Shown here one piece after another: positions 1 to 7,966 of a DNA stretch of 64,000 bases. The notes below the pieces were generated by a model. The model saw nothing but the letters and a program-made list of their open reading frames with translations, did no database searches and was not told the origin of the DNA. Source of the DNA: Dyadobacter sp. 3J3 (GTDB lineage: Bacteria > Bacteroidota > Bacteroidia > Cytophagales > Spirosomataceae). Every line of letters begins with the position of its first letter. Within the stretch, counting starts at the first letter, position 1. Both the position numbers and the translations under genes were made by a program. The stretch is taken from assembly GCF_009801115.1 (NCBI RefSeq), contig NZ_VTOL01000001.1, forward strand, positions 682,001-746,000. The letters run 5' to 3'.

Positions 1-1621
1 GTCTTTTGCTTTGCAGGATATTACGCAGATTCCGCGTTATAAAACTTTTAACCCGAAAGATTTTGGTTGCCGGTTGTGGTGGCTGGAATATGGCGGTCGT
101 ATGGATACTGTTCATGACACCGAAACGATCAAATGGGAATTGTGGAAAGTGGTGTACGGTGCCTGGAATTATATCAAAAATTCAGGCCTATTCCCCGAAG
201 CCGAAACCATGACTTTGGAGTGGGTCGGTACTATCCCCGGAAAACGTGAAAGCCGTCGTTTTGAAGGTGATTATATGCTTAAACAGCAGGATATTGTCGA
301 ACAAAAACAATTTGAAGATACGGTTGCATTTGGCGGATGGAGTATTGATTTACATCCGGCAGACGGAATTTATAGCGATCAGGCCGGTTGTAATCAGTGG
401 CACGGAAAAGGCGTTTTCAGTATTCCCTACCGTACTTATTACAGTAAAAACATTAATAACCTGTTCATTGCCGGGCGCATTATTAGCACAACACACGTGG
501 CTTTTGCGTCAACCCGCGTGATGGCAACGAGCGCTCATGGCGGACAAACCGTGGCTATTGCGGCTTCGTTGGCAAAAAAATACGGTGTTTCTCCAAGAGA
601 AGTGGGCACGTTGCATTTAGCAGAATTACAGCGTGAGTTGATAAAATCAGGTCAATATATTCCGCACTTGAAATTGTCAGATTCGGAAGATCTTGCTCAA
701 AACGCAATCAGCATTCAGGCAAGTTCCTCTTTAAAATTAAAAGAAATTCCTGCTGCCGATCATTGGGCTCTGATTATACATTCGGTCGGTCAAATGTTAC
801 CGGTTACTGTCGGTAAAATGCCATCCGTTACGGTTTGGGTTGATGCGGATGAAGAAATAAATCTGGCCGTTGAGTTACGAAAAAGCAGCAAGTCTTTTAA
901 CCATACCCCGGACGTTACACTGCAAACAAAAACAGTTTCTTTGAAAAAAGGGAAACAGGAAATTACGTTGGATTGGCAAACAGAATTTGATGAAGCTTGT
1001 TATGCTTTTGTTTGTTTTATAAAAAATGAAAGTGTTAAAATTCAATATAGCGAAAAGCGGATTTCAGGAATTGTTACGGTCTTCAATGCAATAAATCCTG
1101 CCGTTTCAAATTATGGGAAACAACAACCTACCGAAGATATTGGTGTGGATACTTTTGAATTCTGGTGTCCCCAGCGAAGACCGGAGGGAAGAAATATTGC
1201 GATGAAATTAGATAGCGAAATAAATATTTTTGAGCCGGAAAATTTGAGAAACGGTTTGCAACGACCGATCGCCAGTCCGAATGCCTGGGTTGCAGCGTAT
1301 GCTGACAGAAACCCCACAATTAATCTCAATTGGGCAGAGCAAACAAAGATTTCAAGCATTGAATTCGTTTTTGACGCAGATTACGATCACCCGATGGAAA
1401 ATGTCATTTTTGTACATCCCGAAACCGTCATGCCATTTTGCGTTACTGACTTAAAAATTTTTAACGACAAAGGTGAAGTTATAGGCTCAATAGAAAATAA
1501 TCATCAAAACAGAAGAACAATAACCCTGAGCAACCCTGTTTTTACACAATTTTTCAAAATTGAATTGGCTAATTCAAATGATAATACGCCGGTTTCTTTG
1601 TTCGAAATTCGCTGTTATTAA
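1..1621 (+). CDS. FAD-dependent oxidoreductase, C-terminal part (5' end outside window)
   Basis: The frame is open from the first bases (codons begin at base 2) to the TAA at 1619-1621, so the true start and the N-terminal FAD-binding fold lie upstream. The visible part carries LWWLEYGG and, near residue 150, the segment NNLFIAGRIISTTHVAFAS followed by RVMATSAHGGQ. This is typical of the FAD-dependent oxidoreductase family PF12831 of Bacteroidota, where this stretch closes over the flavin. Beyond about residue 230 there is a beta-rich region ending in SIEFVFDADYDHPMENV, which resembles a discoidin-like accessory module. The substrate is unknown. The family assignment is fairly sure; the C-terminal domain call is inference. 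Confidence 0.75.
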   Translation, partial: SFALQDITQIPRYKTFNPKDFGCRLWWLEYGGRMDTVHDTETIKWELWKVVYGAWNYIKNSGLFPEAETMTLEWVGTIPGKRESRRFEGDYMLKQQDIVEQKQFEDTVAFGGWSIDLHPADGIYSDQAGCNQWHGKGVFSIPYRTYYSKNINNLFIAGRIISTTHVAFASTRVMATSAHGGQTVAIAASLAKKYGVSPREVGTLHLAELQRELIKSGQYIPHLKLSDSEDLAQNAISIQASSSLKLKEIPAADHWALIIHSVGQMLPVTVGKMPSVTVWVDADEEINLAVELRKSSKSFNHTPDVTLQTKTVSLKKGKQEITLDWQTEFDEACYAFVCFIKNESVKIQYSEKRISGIVTVFNAINPAVSNYGKQQPTEDIGVDTFEFWCPQRRPEGRNIAMKLDSEINIFEPENLRNGLQRPIASPNAWVAAYADRNPTINLNWAEQTKISSIEFVFDADYDHPMENVIFVHPETVMPFCVTDLKIFNDKGEVIGSIENNHQNRRTITLSNPVFTQFFKIELANSNDNTPVSLFEIRCY

Positions 1622-1647
1622 TATCGGAGAATTAATATATAATGGTT

Positions 1648-1682
1648 TAAAAAACGACGGATCTTCGGGTTCGTCTTTTTTA
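1648..1682 (+). terminator. Intrinsic terminator after the FAD oxidoreductase
   Basis: An 8-bp stem (GACGGATC / GGTTCGTC, with G-T pairs) is closed by a TTCG tetraloop and followed by a run of Ts. It is flanked by an A run on the 5' side. It lies 27 bases after the stop codon. Confidence 0.8.
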
Positions 1683-1685
1683 TTC

Positions 1686-1716
1686 TTTGAAAGCTAATAT
1701 TTTGATACTAAATTTG
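1686..1716 (+). promoter_or_regulatory. Bacteroidota-type promoter for the TSUP gene
   Basis: TTTG at 1686-1689 and TAAATTTG at 1709-1716 are separated by 19 bases. This matches the Bacteroidota primary sigma consensus (TTTG, about 19 bases, TAnnTTTG). Transcription would start near 1722, directly in front of the hairpin at 1723-1748. Confidence 0.6.
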
Positions 1717-1722
1717 CACCTC

Positions 1723-1748
1723 AAATAGCAAACACTAGTTTGCTATTT
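1723..1748 (+). promoter_or_regulatory. Perfect hairpin at the predicted 5' end of the TSUP transcript
   Basis: AAATAGCAAAC (1723-1733) and GTTTGCTATTT (1738-1748) form an 11-bp perfect stem with the loop ACTA, followed by TTATT. It starts at the predicted first transcribed base. It could be a 5' stabiliser, an attenuator or a protein site. A separate 10-bp palindrome, TAGTATACTA, lies at 1772-1781 just before the start codon. Confidence 0.55.
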
Positions 1749-1790
1749 TATTCATGTTTTACTCTATCATAATAGTATACTAGATAGACT

Positions 1791-2966
1791 TTGAAGGACG
1801 CGTCAGAATCATTGCCCTCATCAGAAGTTAAGGAGCCAGTCAATTGGGAATCCCTGGAAGTCGCTTACATATCAAGTGGTGATCCTGAGGAAGATCGCCG
1901 TTTGGCTGTCATCGCGAGGGAACAGGGAAAAGTTGTTTTTCTTCCTGATTTACCTGAAGAATCGGATTCTCGTTTCAATAAGGTTACGCAAAAGACTGAA
2001 CAGCAAAATGCTGCTTTTGAAGTAACTAAAAATAATACAAAACCGTCACTTTCCTGGGATACGATCCAGAACAAGATTTGGACAGCAACTTTGCGTAAAA
2101 GAAGCCGGACAGAAATTGGCATGAACTTGTTCGCAGCAATCGCTCTGATGATTGTTGGACATTTGATTTTCACCTACATTACCTACGACAGACTTTCCAT
2201 TCTTTGGGATGAACTTGAACTGAATGAAAGCTTTTTCTACTATATTCTGGGTGGATTTATAGCCCAAATGATCGATGGAGCTTTGGGTATGGCTTATGGT
2301 GTTACCTCGGCTACTTTTCTGCTTACACTTGGTGTTCCGCCTTCCGCAGTTAGTGCCAGCGTCCATGCTTCAGAGATTTTCACGAGTGGCGTTTCCGGTT
2401 ACATGCACCTAAAATTTGGGAACGTAAACAGCAAGTTATTCAAGAAAATATTGGTACCGGGTGTCATAGGAGCTATTGCCGGTGCTTATTTGCTTACATC
2501 GCTTGAACAATATATTTACATCATCAAGCCTTTGGTGGCAGTTTATACCTTAATTCTGGGAATTCTTATCATCCAGAAAGCGTTAAAGAAGCGGATTGAA
2601 AAACGACCAATCCGACAAATCGGATGGTTGGCATTTGCCGGTGGATCGCTGGATTCAATCGGTGGCGGAGGCTGGGGACCCATTGTGACTTCAACATTAA
2701 TTGCAAGAGGTCGCCACCCAAAATATACGATCGGATCGGTGAATTTGGCTGAGTTTTTTGTGTCATTGGCAAGTTCAGTAACCTTTATAACACTGATCGG
2801 ATTTTCACACTGGCAGGTTGTTTTAGGACTGATTTTAGGAGGGATGGTAGCCGCACCAATCGCAGCAAACTTGTCCCGAAAATTGCCAATAAAAACAATG
2901 ATGATCATGGTTGGAACAATCGTCATCATTGTAAGTTTGAGAATAATTTATATGGTGGTTTTTTAG
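1791..2966 (+). CDS. TSUP (TauE/SafE) family permease with a Met8-like N-terminal remnant
   Basis: This is a membrane permease of the TSUP family, members of which move sulfite, sulfate or organosulfonates. Its place at the head of a sulfur-assimilation block suggests a sulfur oxyanion. Residues 150-391 hold the TSUP repeats with several hydrophobic helices and glycine-rich turns (GGFIAQMIDGALGMAYG; DSIGGGGWGP), plus a helix near 112-130. Residues 20-65, including VAYISSGDPEEDRRLAVIA, resemble the distal Rossmann strand of precorrin-2 dehydrogenase/ferrochelatase (CysG/Met8), but the NAD-binding GGG region is absent. The start is TTG at 1791, because an in-frame TAG at 1785 blocks extension and the next Met is residue 110. 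The family call is solid; the substrate and the remnant are inference. Confidence 0.8.
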   Translation: MKDASESLPSSEVKEPVNWESLEVAYISSGDPEEDRRLAVIAREQGKVVFLPDLPEESDSRFNKVTQKTEQQNAAFEVTKNNTKPSLSWDTIQNKIWTATLRKRSRTEIGMNLFAAIALMIVGHLIFTYITYDRLSILWDELELNESFFYYILGGFIAQMIDGALGMAYGVTSATFLLTLGVPPSAVSASVHASEIFTSGVSGYMHLKFGNVNSKLFKKILVPGVIGAIAGAYLLTSLEQYIYIIKPLVAVYTLILGILIIQKALKKRIEKRPIRQIGWLAFAGGSLDSIGGGGWGPIVTSTLIARGRHPKYTIGSVNLAEFFVSLASSVTFITLIGFSHWQVVLGLILGGMVAAPIAANLSRKLPIKTMMIMVGTIVIIVSLRIIYMVVF

Positions 2967-3113
2967 CTAATAGCTGTTAGCAATTAGCCGCGCGGCAGAC
3001 CGCTGTTAGCTTTAAACCTGGAAATTAGAATTAATAAAAAGAAAGAGTCTTTGTACTCTCACTCAATAAGAAATATTTATTACAAGCTAAACGCTAACAG
3101 CTAATAGCCAATA
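2964..3113 (+). repeat. Heptad-unit inverted repeat, copy 1
   Basis: The left arm (2964-2991) reads TAGCTAA, TAGCTGT, TAGCAAT, TAGCCGC, a strict 7-bp period that starts on the TAG stop codon of the TSUP gene. The right arm (3086-3113) reads GCTAAAC, GCTAACA, GCTAATA, GCCAATA. The arms pair (16-base cores 2966-2981 and 3093-3108, 15 of 16). The A+T-rich spacer holds a small AGAGT/ACTCT hairpin. The right arm ends 11 bases before the next ATG. Confidence 0.7.
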
Positions 3114-3124
3114 CCTAGTGACCT

Positions 3125-4312
3125 ATGAAAAAGCAGACCAAAGCAATACGTACCCAGACGAAGAAAACACAATACCGCGAACATTCTACGCCTTTGTTTT
3201 TGACAAGCAGTTTCACCTTTGAAAGTGCTGAACAAGGAAAAGCGTTGTTTGAAGAAACGGAAGAAGGCAATATTTACAGCCGTTTTTCTAACCCTTCTGT
3301 ACAAGAATTTATAGACAAAGTTTGTGTTCTTGAAGATTGTGAAGATGGTGTAGCGACTGCTACTGGTATGGCTGCGGTGTTCGCAAGTATGGCTGCATTG
3401 TTAAAAAGCGGTGATCATATTCTGGCAAGCCGTGCTTTGTTTGGCTCTGCACATCAGATCATTACACAGATCATCAGTAAATGGGGCATTACCTATACGT
3501 ACCTTGACGCTGACGCAAGTGAGGCAGATTGGGAAGCGGCAGTATTACCCAATACGCGCATGGTTTACCTTGAAACGCCTTCAAATCCAGGTCTGGATCT
3601 TGTGGACCTTGAAATGATCGGAAGACTTTGTAAAAAGCATAATCTGATTTATAACGTCGATAACTGTTTCGCATCTCCTGCCTTGCAAAATCCGGTTGAT
3701 TTCGGAGCGGATCTGGTTGTCCATTCTGCGACAAAATATATGGATGGACAAGGCCGCGTTTTAGGCGGAATTGTAGTTGGAAAAGAAGAATATATCAAAC
3801 ATGTTCGCTTTTTCTGCCGCCACACCGGGCCATCAATGTCTCCATTTAATGCATGGGTTTTGAGCAAAAGCCTTGAAACGCTGGAATTGAGAATGGAAAA
3901 ACATTGCTCAAACGCTTTGACTTTGGCTACTGCGTTGGAAAAACATCCGGACGTAAAACTGGTTAAATATCCGTTTTTAGCATCTCACCCTCAGCATGAA
4001 CTTGCCAAAGCGCAAATGAAAGCGGGTGGAGCCATTGTTACAATTGAACTGGAAGGTGGTTTTGAACGTGTTTCAGCGTTTATGGATGCATTGGAAATTG
4101 CTTCTCTTTCTTCAAATCTTGGAGACACAAGAACAATTGTTACCAATCCATTTACAACGACTCACGCGAAACTGAAAGCAGATGAAAAACTGGCATTAGG
4201 CATCACAGAAGGCTTAATTCGTATTTCCGTTGGCCTGGAAGATATCGAAGACCTGATCGAGGATTTCACAAACGCTGTGGAAGTATCGGTCAAAAGTGAT
4301 ATATTAGAGTAA
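3125..4312 (+). CDS. PLP-dependent homoserine-ester sulfhydrylase (MetZ/MetY-type trans-sulfuration enzyme)
   Basis: This cytoplasmic Cys/Met-metabolism PLP enzyme (fold type I) probably joins sulfide to O-succinyl- or O-acetylhomoserine to make homocysteine. The motif SATKYMDGQGR places the PLP lysine at K204. Other family marks are YSRFSNPSVQEFIDK, the GMAAVFASMAALLKSGDH region, and YLETPSNPGLDLVDL before VDNCFASPALQNP. At 395 residues it is full length. It sits between the sulfur permease and cysH, which fits incorporation of the sulfide made by the rest of the block. Cystathionine gamma-synthase activity cannot be excluded from sequence alone, but context favours sulfhydrylase. Confidence 0.85.
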   Translation: MKKQTKAIRTQTKKTQYREHSTPLFLTSSFTFESAEQGKALFEETEEGNIYSRFSNPSVQEFIDKVCVLEDCEDGVATATGMAAVFASMAALLKSGDHILASRALFGSAHQIITQIISKWGITYTYLDADASEADWEAAVLPNTRMVYLETPSNPGLDLVDLEMIGRLCKKHNLIYNVDNCFASPALQNPVDFGADLVVHSATKYMDGQGRVLGGIVVGKEEYIKHVRFFCRHTGPSMSPFNAWVLSKSLETLELRMEKHCSNALTLATALEKHPDVKLVKYPFLASHPQHELAKAQMKAGGAIVTIELEGGFERVSAFMDALEIASLSSNLGDTRTIVTNPFTTTHAKLKADEKLALGITEGLIRISVGLEDIEDLIEDFTNAVEVSVKSDILE

Positions 4313-4340
4313 AAATCAAGAGATTAAAGTCGGTCCTGAT

Positions 4341-4553
4341 ATGAAAACACTAACCATCAATTTGCCGGAAGATTTCGAAAAGGAGAAGGTATTGCTTTCG
4401 ATTGCAGGCCAACTTTATCAACAAGGAGCTTTATCCCCAAGACAGGCTACTGATTTGGCTGGTGTTACGATGAACGAACTGGTTTATAGTACACTTGCGG
4501 ATGATGACCCTTTGAAAGCTATGATTCGCAATCCAGCCGATAAAAATTTGTAG
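4341..4553 (+). CDS. UPF0175-family small protein (antitoxin-like)
   Basis: This 70-residue protein has the UPF0175 (PF03683) pattern: LPEDFEKEKVLLSIAGQLYQQGALSPRQATDLAGVT in sense, that is a short strand, a helix, then a helix-turn-helix-like ALSPRQATDLAGVT. UPF0175 proteins are commonly the antitoxin partners of PIN-domain toxins. It begins 28 bases after the sulfhydrylase. The reading frame after its TAG stays open (4554-4676) and is followed by the first codons of a PIN protein, so this looks like the surviving half of a broken toxin-antitoxin unit. Function is inferred from family and context. Confidence 0.6.
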   Translation: MKTLTINLPEDFEKEKVLLSIAGQLYQQGALSPRQATDLAGVTMNELVYSTLADDDPLKAMIRNPADKNL

Positions 4554-4723
4554 TTTGAAGACAGAGTTAAAAAACTTAAAATTAAGCAAGAATCTAAAGG
4601 CTTAAATAAAGAGAGACTGGAAGCTTTGAGAGATGTAATTGATATTCAGGAGCCCCTTGAACTTCTTCTTTCGCAATAAACAAAATGATATATGTCCTGG
4701 ATACTAATGTCATCCTGGCATAA
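4554..4723 (+). pseudogene. Toxin-antitoxin remnant: antitoxin tail plus 12-codon start of a PIN-domain toxin
   Basis: Codons 4554-4676 read in frame with the preceding UPF0175 gene and encode a charged 41-residue tail (starting FEDRVKKLKIK, ending QEPLELLLSQ, TAA at 4677). At 4685 an ATG opens MIYVLDTNVILA followed by TAA at 4721. MIYVLDTNVIL is the canonical first strand of a PIN/VapC ribonuclease with its first catalytic aspartate. The rest of the toxin is missing and the sequence passes straight into an inverted-repeat element (from 4735). No product is expected. Confidence 0.6.
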
Positions 4724-4734
4724 AAAAATTAGGT

Positions 4735-4825
4735 AACACAGAGTTCCACAGAGAAATTAAGAGGGACACAGACATTAAAATAATAACTCTGTGCCCCTCA
4801 ATTTTTAACTCTAATTTCCTCTGTG
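4735..4825 (+). repeat. CACAGAG inverted-repeat element with a 10-bp period
   Basis: The left arm repeats about every 10 bp (CACAGAGTTC, CACAGAGAAA, then GAGGGACACAGA), and the right arm mirrors it (TCTGTGCCCCTC, then TTTCCTCTGTG). The arms are complementary in blocks: GAGGGACACAGA with TCTGTGCCCCTC, and CACAGAGAAATTA with TAATTTCCTCTGTG. It separates the toxin-antitoxin remnant from cysH and lies 22 bases before the cysH ATG, so it would form a large hairpin in that transcript. Confidence 0.65.
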
Positions 4826-4847
4826 AAAAAATACAAGCCGAATCACC

Positions 4848-5549
4848 ATGAACGAAAACATAAACGCATTAACCTCAGCGCTGGAAGGCAAAAGTGAAAC
4901 AGAATCACTGGCTATTTTGGCGGATTTATTTCCTGGTCAGGTAGTATTTTCTACGAGTCTGGGTTACGAAGATCAGGTTATCACAGATTTTATTTTAAAA
5001 AATAATCTGAATATCAGCATTTTCACTCTGGATACCGGAAGAATGTTTAATGAAACGTACATGACGCTTCAAAAAACCAACAACCGGTATGATACCAAAA
5101 TAAAAGCTTACTATCCGCAAACGGATTCGGCGGAAGCTTTACTAAGTACAAAAGGCCCATTAAGTTTTTACGATTCCGTTGAAAACCGTAAAGAATGCTG
5201 TTTCATCCGTAAAGTTGAACCTTTGAACAGAGCTCTGAAAGGAGCAAAAATCTGGGTTACAGGTATCCGGGCAGAACAGTCGGGAAATCGTCAGTCTATG
5301 CACAAGCTTGAAGCAGATGAAGCGCATGATCTGATCAAATTCCACCCGATTCTGGATTGGAGTTTTGAGGAAGTAAAGACTTATGTAAAATCAAATGGCA
5401 TTCCTTACAATCCTTTGCACGATAAAGGTTTTGTGAGTATCGGCTGCGCACCTTGTACCCGCGCCATTCAGGAAGGTGAAGATTTCCGCGCCGGACGTTG
5501 GTGGTGGGAAGATGAGTCGAAGAAAGAATGCGGCTTGCACGCCAAGTAA
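4848..5549 (+). CDS. cysH: Adenylyl-sulfate (APS) reductase, assimilatory, [4Fe-4S] type
   Basis: It reduces adenylyl sulfate to sulfite with thioredoxin as donor. The P-loop-like PAPS-reductase fold shows FSTSLGYEDQVI and TLDTGRMFNETY. The cysteine pair C117-C118 (KECCFIRK) and C200/C203 (SIGCAPCTRA) supply the four ligands of the [4Fe-4S] cluster that marks APS rather than PAPS reductases. C228 in ECGLH is the catalytic cysteine. That specificity agrees with the absence of an APS kinase (cysC) here. At 233 residues it is full length. It is followed after 42 bases by cysD. Confidence 0.92.
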   Translation: MNENINALTSALEGKSETESLAILADLFPGQVVFSTSLGYEDQVITDFILKNNLNISIFTLDTGRMFNETYMTLQKTNNRYDTKIKAYYPQTDSAEALLSTKGPLSFYDSVENRKECCFIRKVEPLNRALKGAKIWVTGIRAEQSGNRQSMHKLEADEAHDLIKFHPILDWSFEEVKTYVKSNGIPYNPLHDKGFVSIGCAPCTRAIQEGEDFRAGRWWWEDESKKECGLHAK

Positions 5550-5591
5550 TAAAAGCATCCCAATGCTACGTAAATAAAGAAGAAGTATTAA

Positions 5592-6566
5592 ATGTCTAAT
5601 GAAGTAAGTATGTCAATTTCAGTAAAAGAGGCGTCGGATCTTAGCGACCAAGGAAATATTGACCGTAGAAAACCGGACTACCTGGATCAGCTAGAGGCAG
5701 AGGCGATTTACATTATGCGTGAAGTGGCTGGTCAGTTTGAACGTCCGGCGTTACTATTTTCAGGAGGAAAAGATTCAATAACCTTGGTTCGTCTTGCTCA
5801 AAAAGCATTTGCTCCGGGTAAAATTCCATTTCCGTTAGTTCATATTGATACGGGCCATAACTTCGTGGAAGCTACGGATTACCGTGATATGCTTGCTGAA
5901 AAGACAGGTTCAAAACTGATCGTTCGTTATGTGGAAGATACCATCAAGGCGAAAAATCTGAAAGAACCGACTGGGAAAAACGCGAGCCGCAACTGGTTGC
6001 AGACTTTCACTTTACTAGACACAATCGAAGAATTTGGATTTGATGCCTGCATCGGTGGTGCGCGTCGTGATGAAGAAAAAGCACGTGCAAAAGAACGTAT
6101 TTTCTCATTCCGTGACGAGTTTGGCCAATGGGATCCAAAACGTCAGAGACCAGAACTTTGGAATCTTTTCAACGGACGGATTCATAAAGGCGAAAACGTA
6201 CGTGTTTTCCCGATTTCAAACTGGACAGAATTAGACGTTTGGGCATATCTTCAAAGAGAAGGCATTACACTTCCTAGCATTTATTTCGCGCACGAACGTG
6301 AGTGTATCCTGCGCGACGGACGTTTGTTGTACAATACTCCGGTAATCGAAAAAGATCCGGAAGATCAGATTGTAACCAGACAAGTTCGTTTCCGTACCGT
6401 TGGTGATATGACTTGTACTGCTGCTGTTGAGTCAAGCGCTGCAACGTTGGAAGAAGTAATTGCGGAAATCACAGTTTCCAGAATCAGCGAACGCGGCGAG
6501 ACCCGTATCGATGATCAGCAGACAGAAGCTGCCATGGAAGACCGTAAAAAAGGAGGATATTTCTAA
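5592..6566 (+). CDS. cysD: Sulfate adenylyltransferase subunit 2
   Basis: This small subunit of ATP sulfurylase adenylates sulfate to APS and works as a heterodimer with the GTPase CysN encoded just downstream. The ATP pyrophosphatase PP-loop SGGKDS is at residues 57-62. Further CysD marks are HIDTGHNFVEATDYRD, IGGARRDEEKARAKERIFSFRDE in sense, and the C-terminal RISERGETRIDD. The 324 residues fit the family. ATG at 5592 is used; an in-frame ATG at 5610 (residue 7) is a possible shorter start. An inverted-repeat element lies between it and cysN. Confidence 0.95.
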   Translation: MSNEVSMSISVKEASDLSDQGNIDRRKPDYLDQLEAEAIYIMREVAGQFERPALLFSGGKDSITLVRLAQKAFAPGKIPFPLVHIDTGHNFVEATDYRDMLAEKTGSKLIVRYVEDTIKAKNLKEPTGKNASRNWLQTFTLLDTIEEFGFDACIGGARRDEEKARAKERIFSFRDEFGQWDPKRQRPELWNLFNGRIHKGENVRVFPISNWTELDVWAYLQREGITLPSIYFAHERECILRDGRLLYNTPVIEKDPEDQIVTRQVRFRTVGDMTCTAAVESSAATLEEVIAEITVSRISERGETRIDDQQTEAAMEDRKKGGYF

Positions 6567-6568
6567 AC

Positions 6569-6621
6569 AATGAGAAATTGACAGAAAGCTCATTACGAGC
6601 ACATTCAATCATTCTCTCATT
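6569..6621 (+). repeat. Inverted repeat between cysD and cysN
   Basis: AATGAGAAATTGA (6569-6581) faces TCAATCATTCTCTCATT (6605-6621), giving an interrupted stem in the cysD-cysN spacer, with GCTC...GAGC in the loop. It belongs to the same kind of junction palindrome as the elements before metZ, cysH and cobA, but has its own sequence. There is no T tract, so transcript processing or stability is more likely than termination. Confidence 0.45.
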
Positions 6622-6643
6622 CTTAATTCATAATTAGCACAAG

Positions 6644-7888
6644 GTGGATTTACTAAGATTTATAACAGCAGGTTCCGTAGACGACGGAAAAAGTACGTTG
6701 ATCGGACGCTTGCTTTTTGATACAAAAAATATTCTGGCAGATCAGATGGAAGCGATCGAGCGTGCCAGCAAAAGCCGTAATGATGGTGAAATTGATTTGG
6801 CTCTTTTGACGGACGGACTTCGTTCTGAACGTGAACAAGGGATTACGATTGACGTAGCTTACAAATATTTCCAGACGCCAAACCGTAAGTTTATTTCAAT
6901 TGATGCACCGGGACATATTCAGTATACCCGCAACATGGTTACTGGTGCTTCGAATGCAGATTTGGCGATTATTTTGGTTGATGCCCGTCATGGTGTTGCC
7001 GAACAAACCCGCCGTCACTCGCTGATTGCTTCTATGTTAGGAATTCCTCACGTGGTTGTAGCGATTAACAAAATGGATCTGGTTGGAAATTCTGAGGATG
7101 CGTTTTTGGAAATCGCTCAGACTTATAAAGATCTGGCTGACAAATTGAATATTAAAGATCTTACCATTATTCCTGTCAGCGCGCTGAACGGAGATAATAT
7201 CGTAGAAAGATCCAAAAATATGCCCTGGTATACAGGCGAAACGTTGCTGTCAATTCTTGAAACTGTAAATGTATTAAAAGATAAAAATACTACCGACGGA
7301 CGTTTTTCAGTACAATATGTAATCCGCCCTCAGACTGAGGAATTACATGACTACCGCGGTTATGCAGGTCGTTTGCAAAGCGGTTCTCTAAGAAAAGGAG
7401 AAGCTGTTAAAATATTGCCTTCCGGAACAGAATCAAAAATTGCGAGAATAGAATTCGGTGGACAGGAGATTATCGAAGCTGGTGTTTTTGAATCGGTTAC
7501 TATTCTTTTGGAAGATGACGTGGATATCAGTCGTGGCGACATGATTGTTTCTGTTGACAATTCGCCAATCGTTAGCCAGGATATTGAAGCACTTGTTTGC
7601 TGGATGGATGACCGTAAGACATTAAAAGCTGGCGACAAATATCTTCTTCAGCACGGAACTGCGAGAACGAAATGTTCTGTCAGAAGCATAGAATATCAAA
7701 TTGATATAAATTCGTACGAAAAACTGGATGAGGTTGAAAGTCTGAAATTAAACGATGTCGCAAGAATTGTTTTGAGAACGGCACAACCTATCGCTTACGA
7801 TCCGTATCAGCAAAACAGAGCCAACGGTGCTGCTATTCTGATTGACGAAACTTCAAACGTTACCGTAGGCGCTTGTATGGTTGAATAA
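6644..7888 (+). CDS. cysN: Sulfate adenylyltransferase subunit 1 (GTPase)
   Basis: This is an EF-Tu-like GTPase that couples GTP hydrolysis to sulfate adenylation by CysD. G motifs are visible: GSVDDGKST at residues 10-18, DAPGH at 87-91 and NKMD at 142-145, followed by beta-barrel domains. The 414 residues end in the CysN barrel with no fused APS kinase, consistent with the APS-reductase route. The start is GTG at 6644 (MDLLRFITAGS); there is no upstream ATG in frame that fits better. It closes the cysD-cysN pair with a terminator directly after the stop. Confidence 0.95.
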   Translation: MDLLRFITAGSVDDGKSTLIGRLLFDTKNILADQMEAIERASKSRNDGEIDLALLTDGLRSEREQGITIDVAYKYFQTPNRKFISIDAPGHIQYTRNMVTGASNADLAIILVDARHGVAEQTRRHSLIASMLGIPHVVVAINKMDLVGNSEDAFLEIAQTYKDLADKLNIKDLTIIPVSALNGDNIVERSKNMPWYTGETLLSILETVNVLKDKNTTDGRFSVQYVIRPQTEELHDYRGYAGRLQSGSLRKGEAVKILPSGTESKIARIEFGGQEIIEAGVFESVTILLEDDVDISRGDMIVSVDNSPIVSQDIEALVCWMDDRKTLKAGDKYLLQHGTARTKCSVRSIEYQIDINSYEKLDEVESLKLNDVARIVLRTAQPIAYDPYQQNRANGAAILIDETSNVTVGACMVE

Positions 7889-7917
7889 AAAGGCGCACTT
7901 ATCCGCACCTTTTTTTC
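7887..7917 (+). terminator. Terminator after cysN
   Basis: AAAAAGGCGC and GCACCTTTTT pair around a short loop (one C-A mismatch), ending in seven Ts. The stem overlaps the last bases of the TAA stop codon. Downstream, CTAT-TCCG-ATAG at about 7935-7947 is a small inverted repeat in the sulfite reductase leader. Confidence 0.65.
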
Positions 7918-7966
7918 TATTATAAAGTTAATATACTATTCCGATAGGTTATAAGAATATATCACC

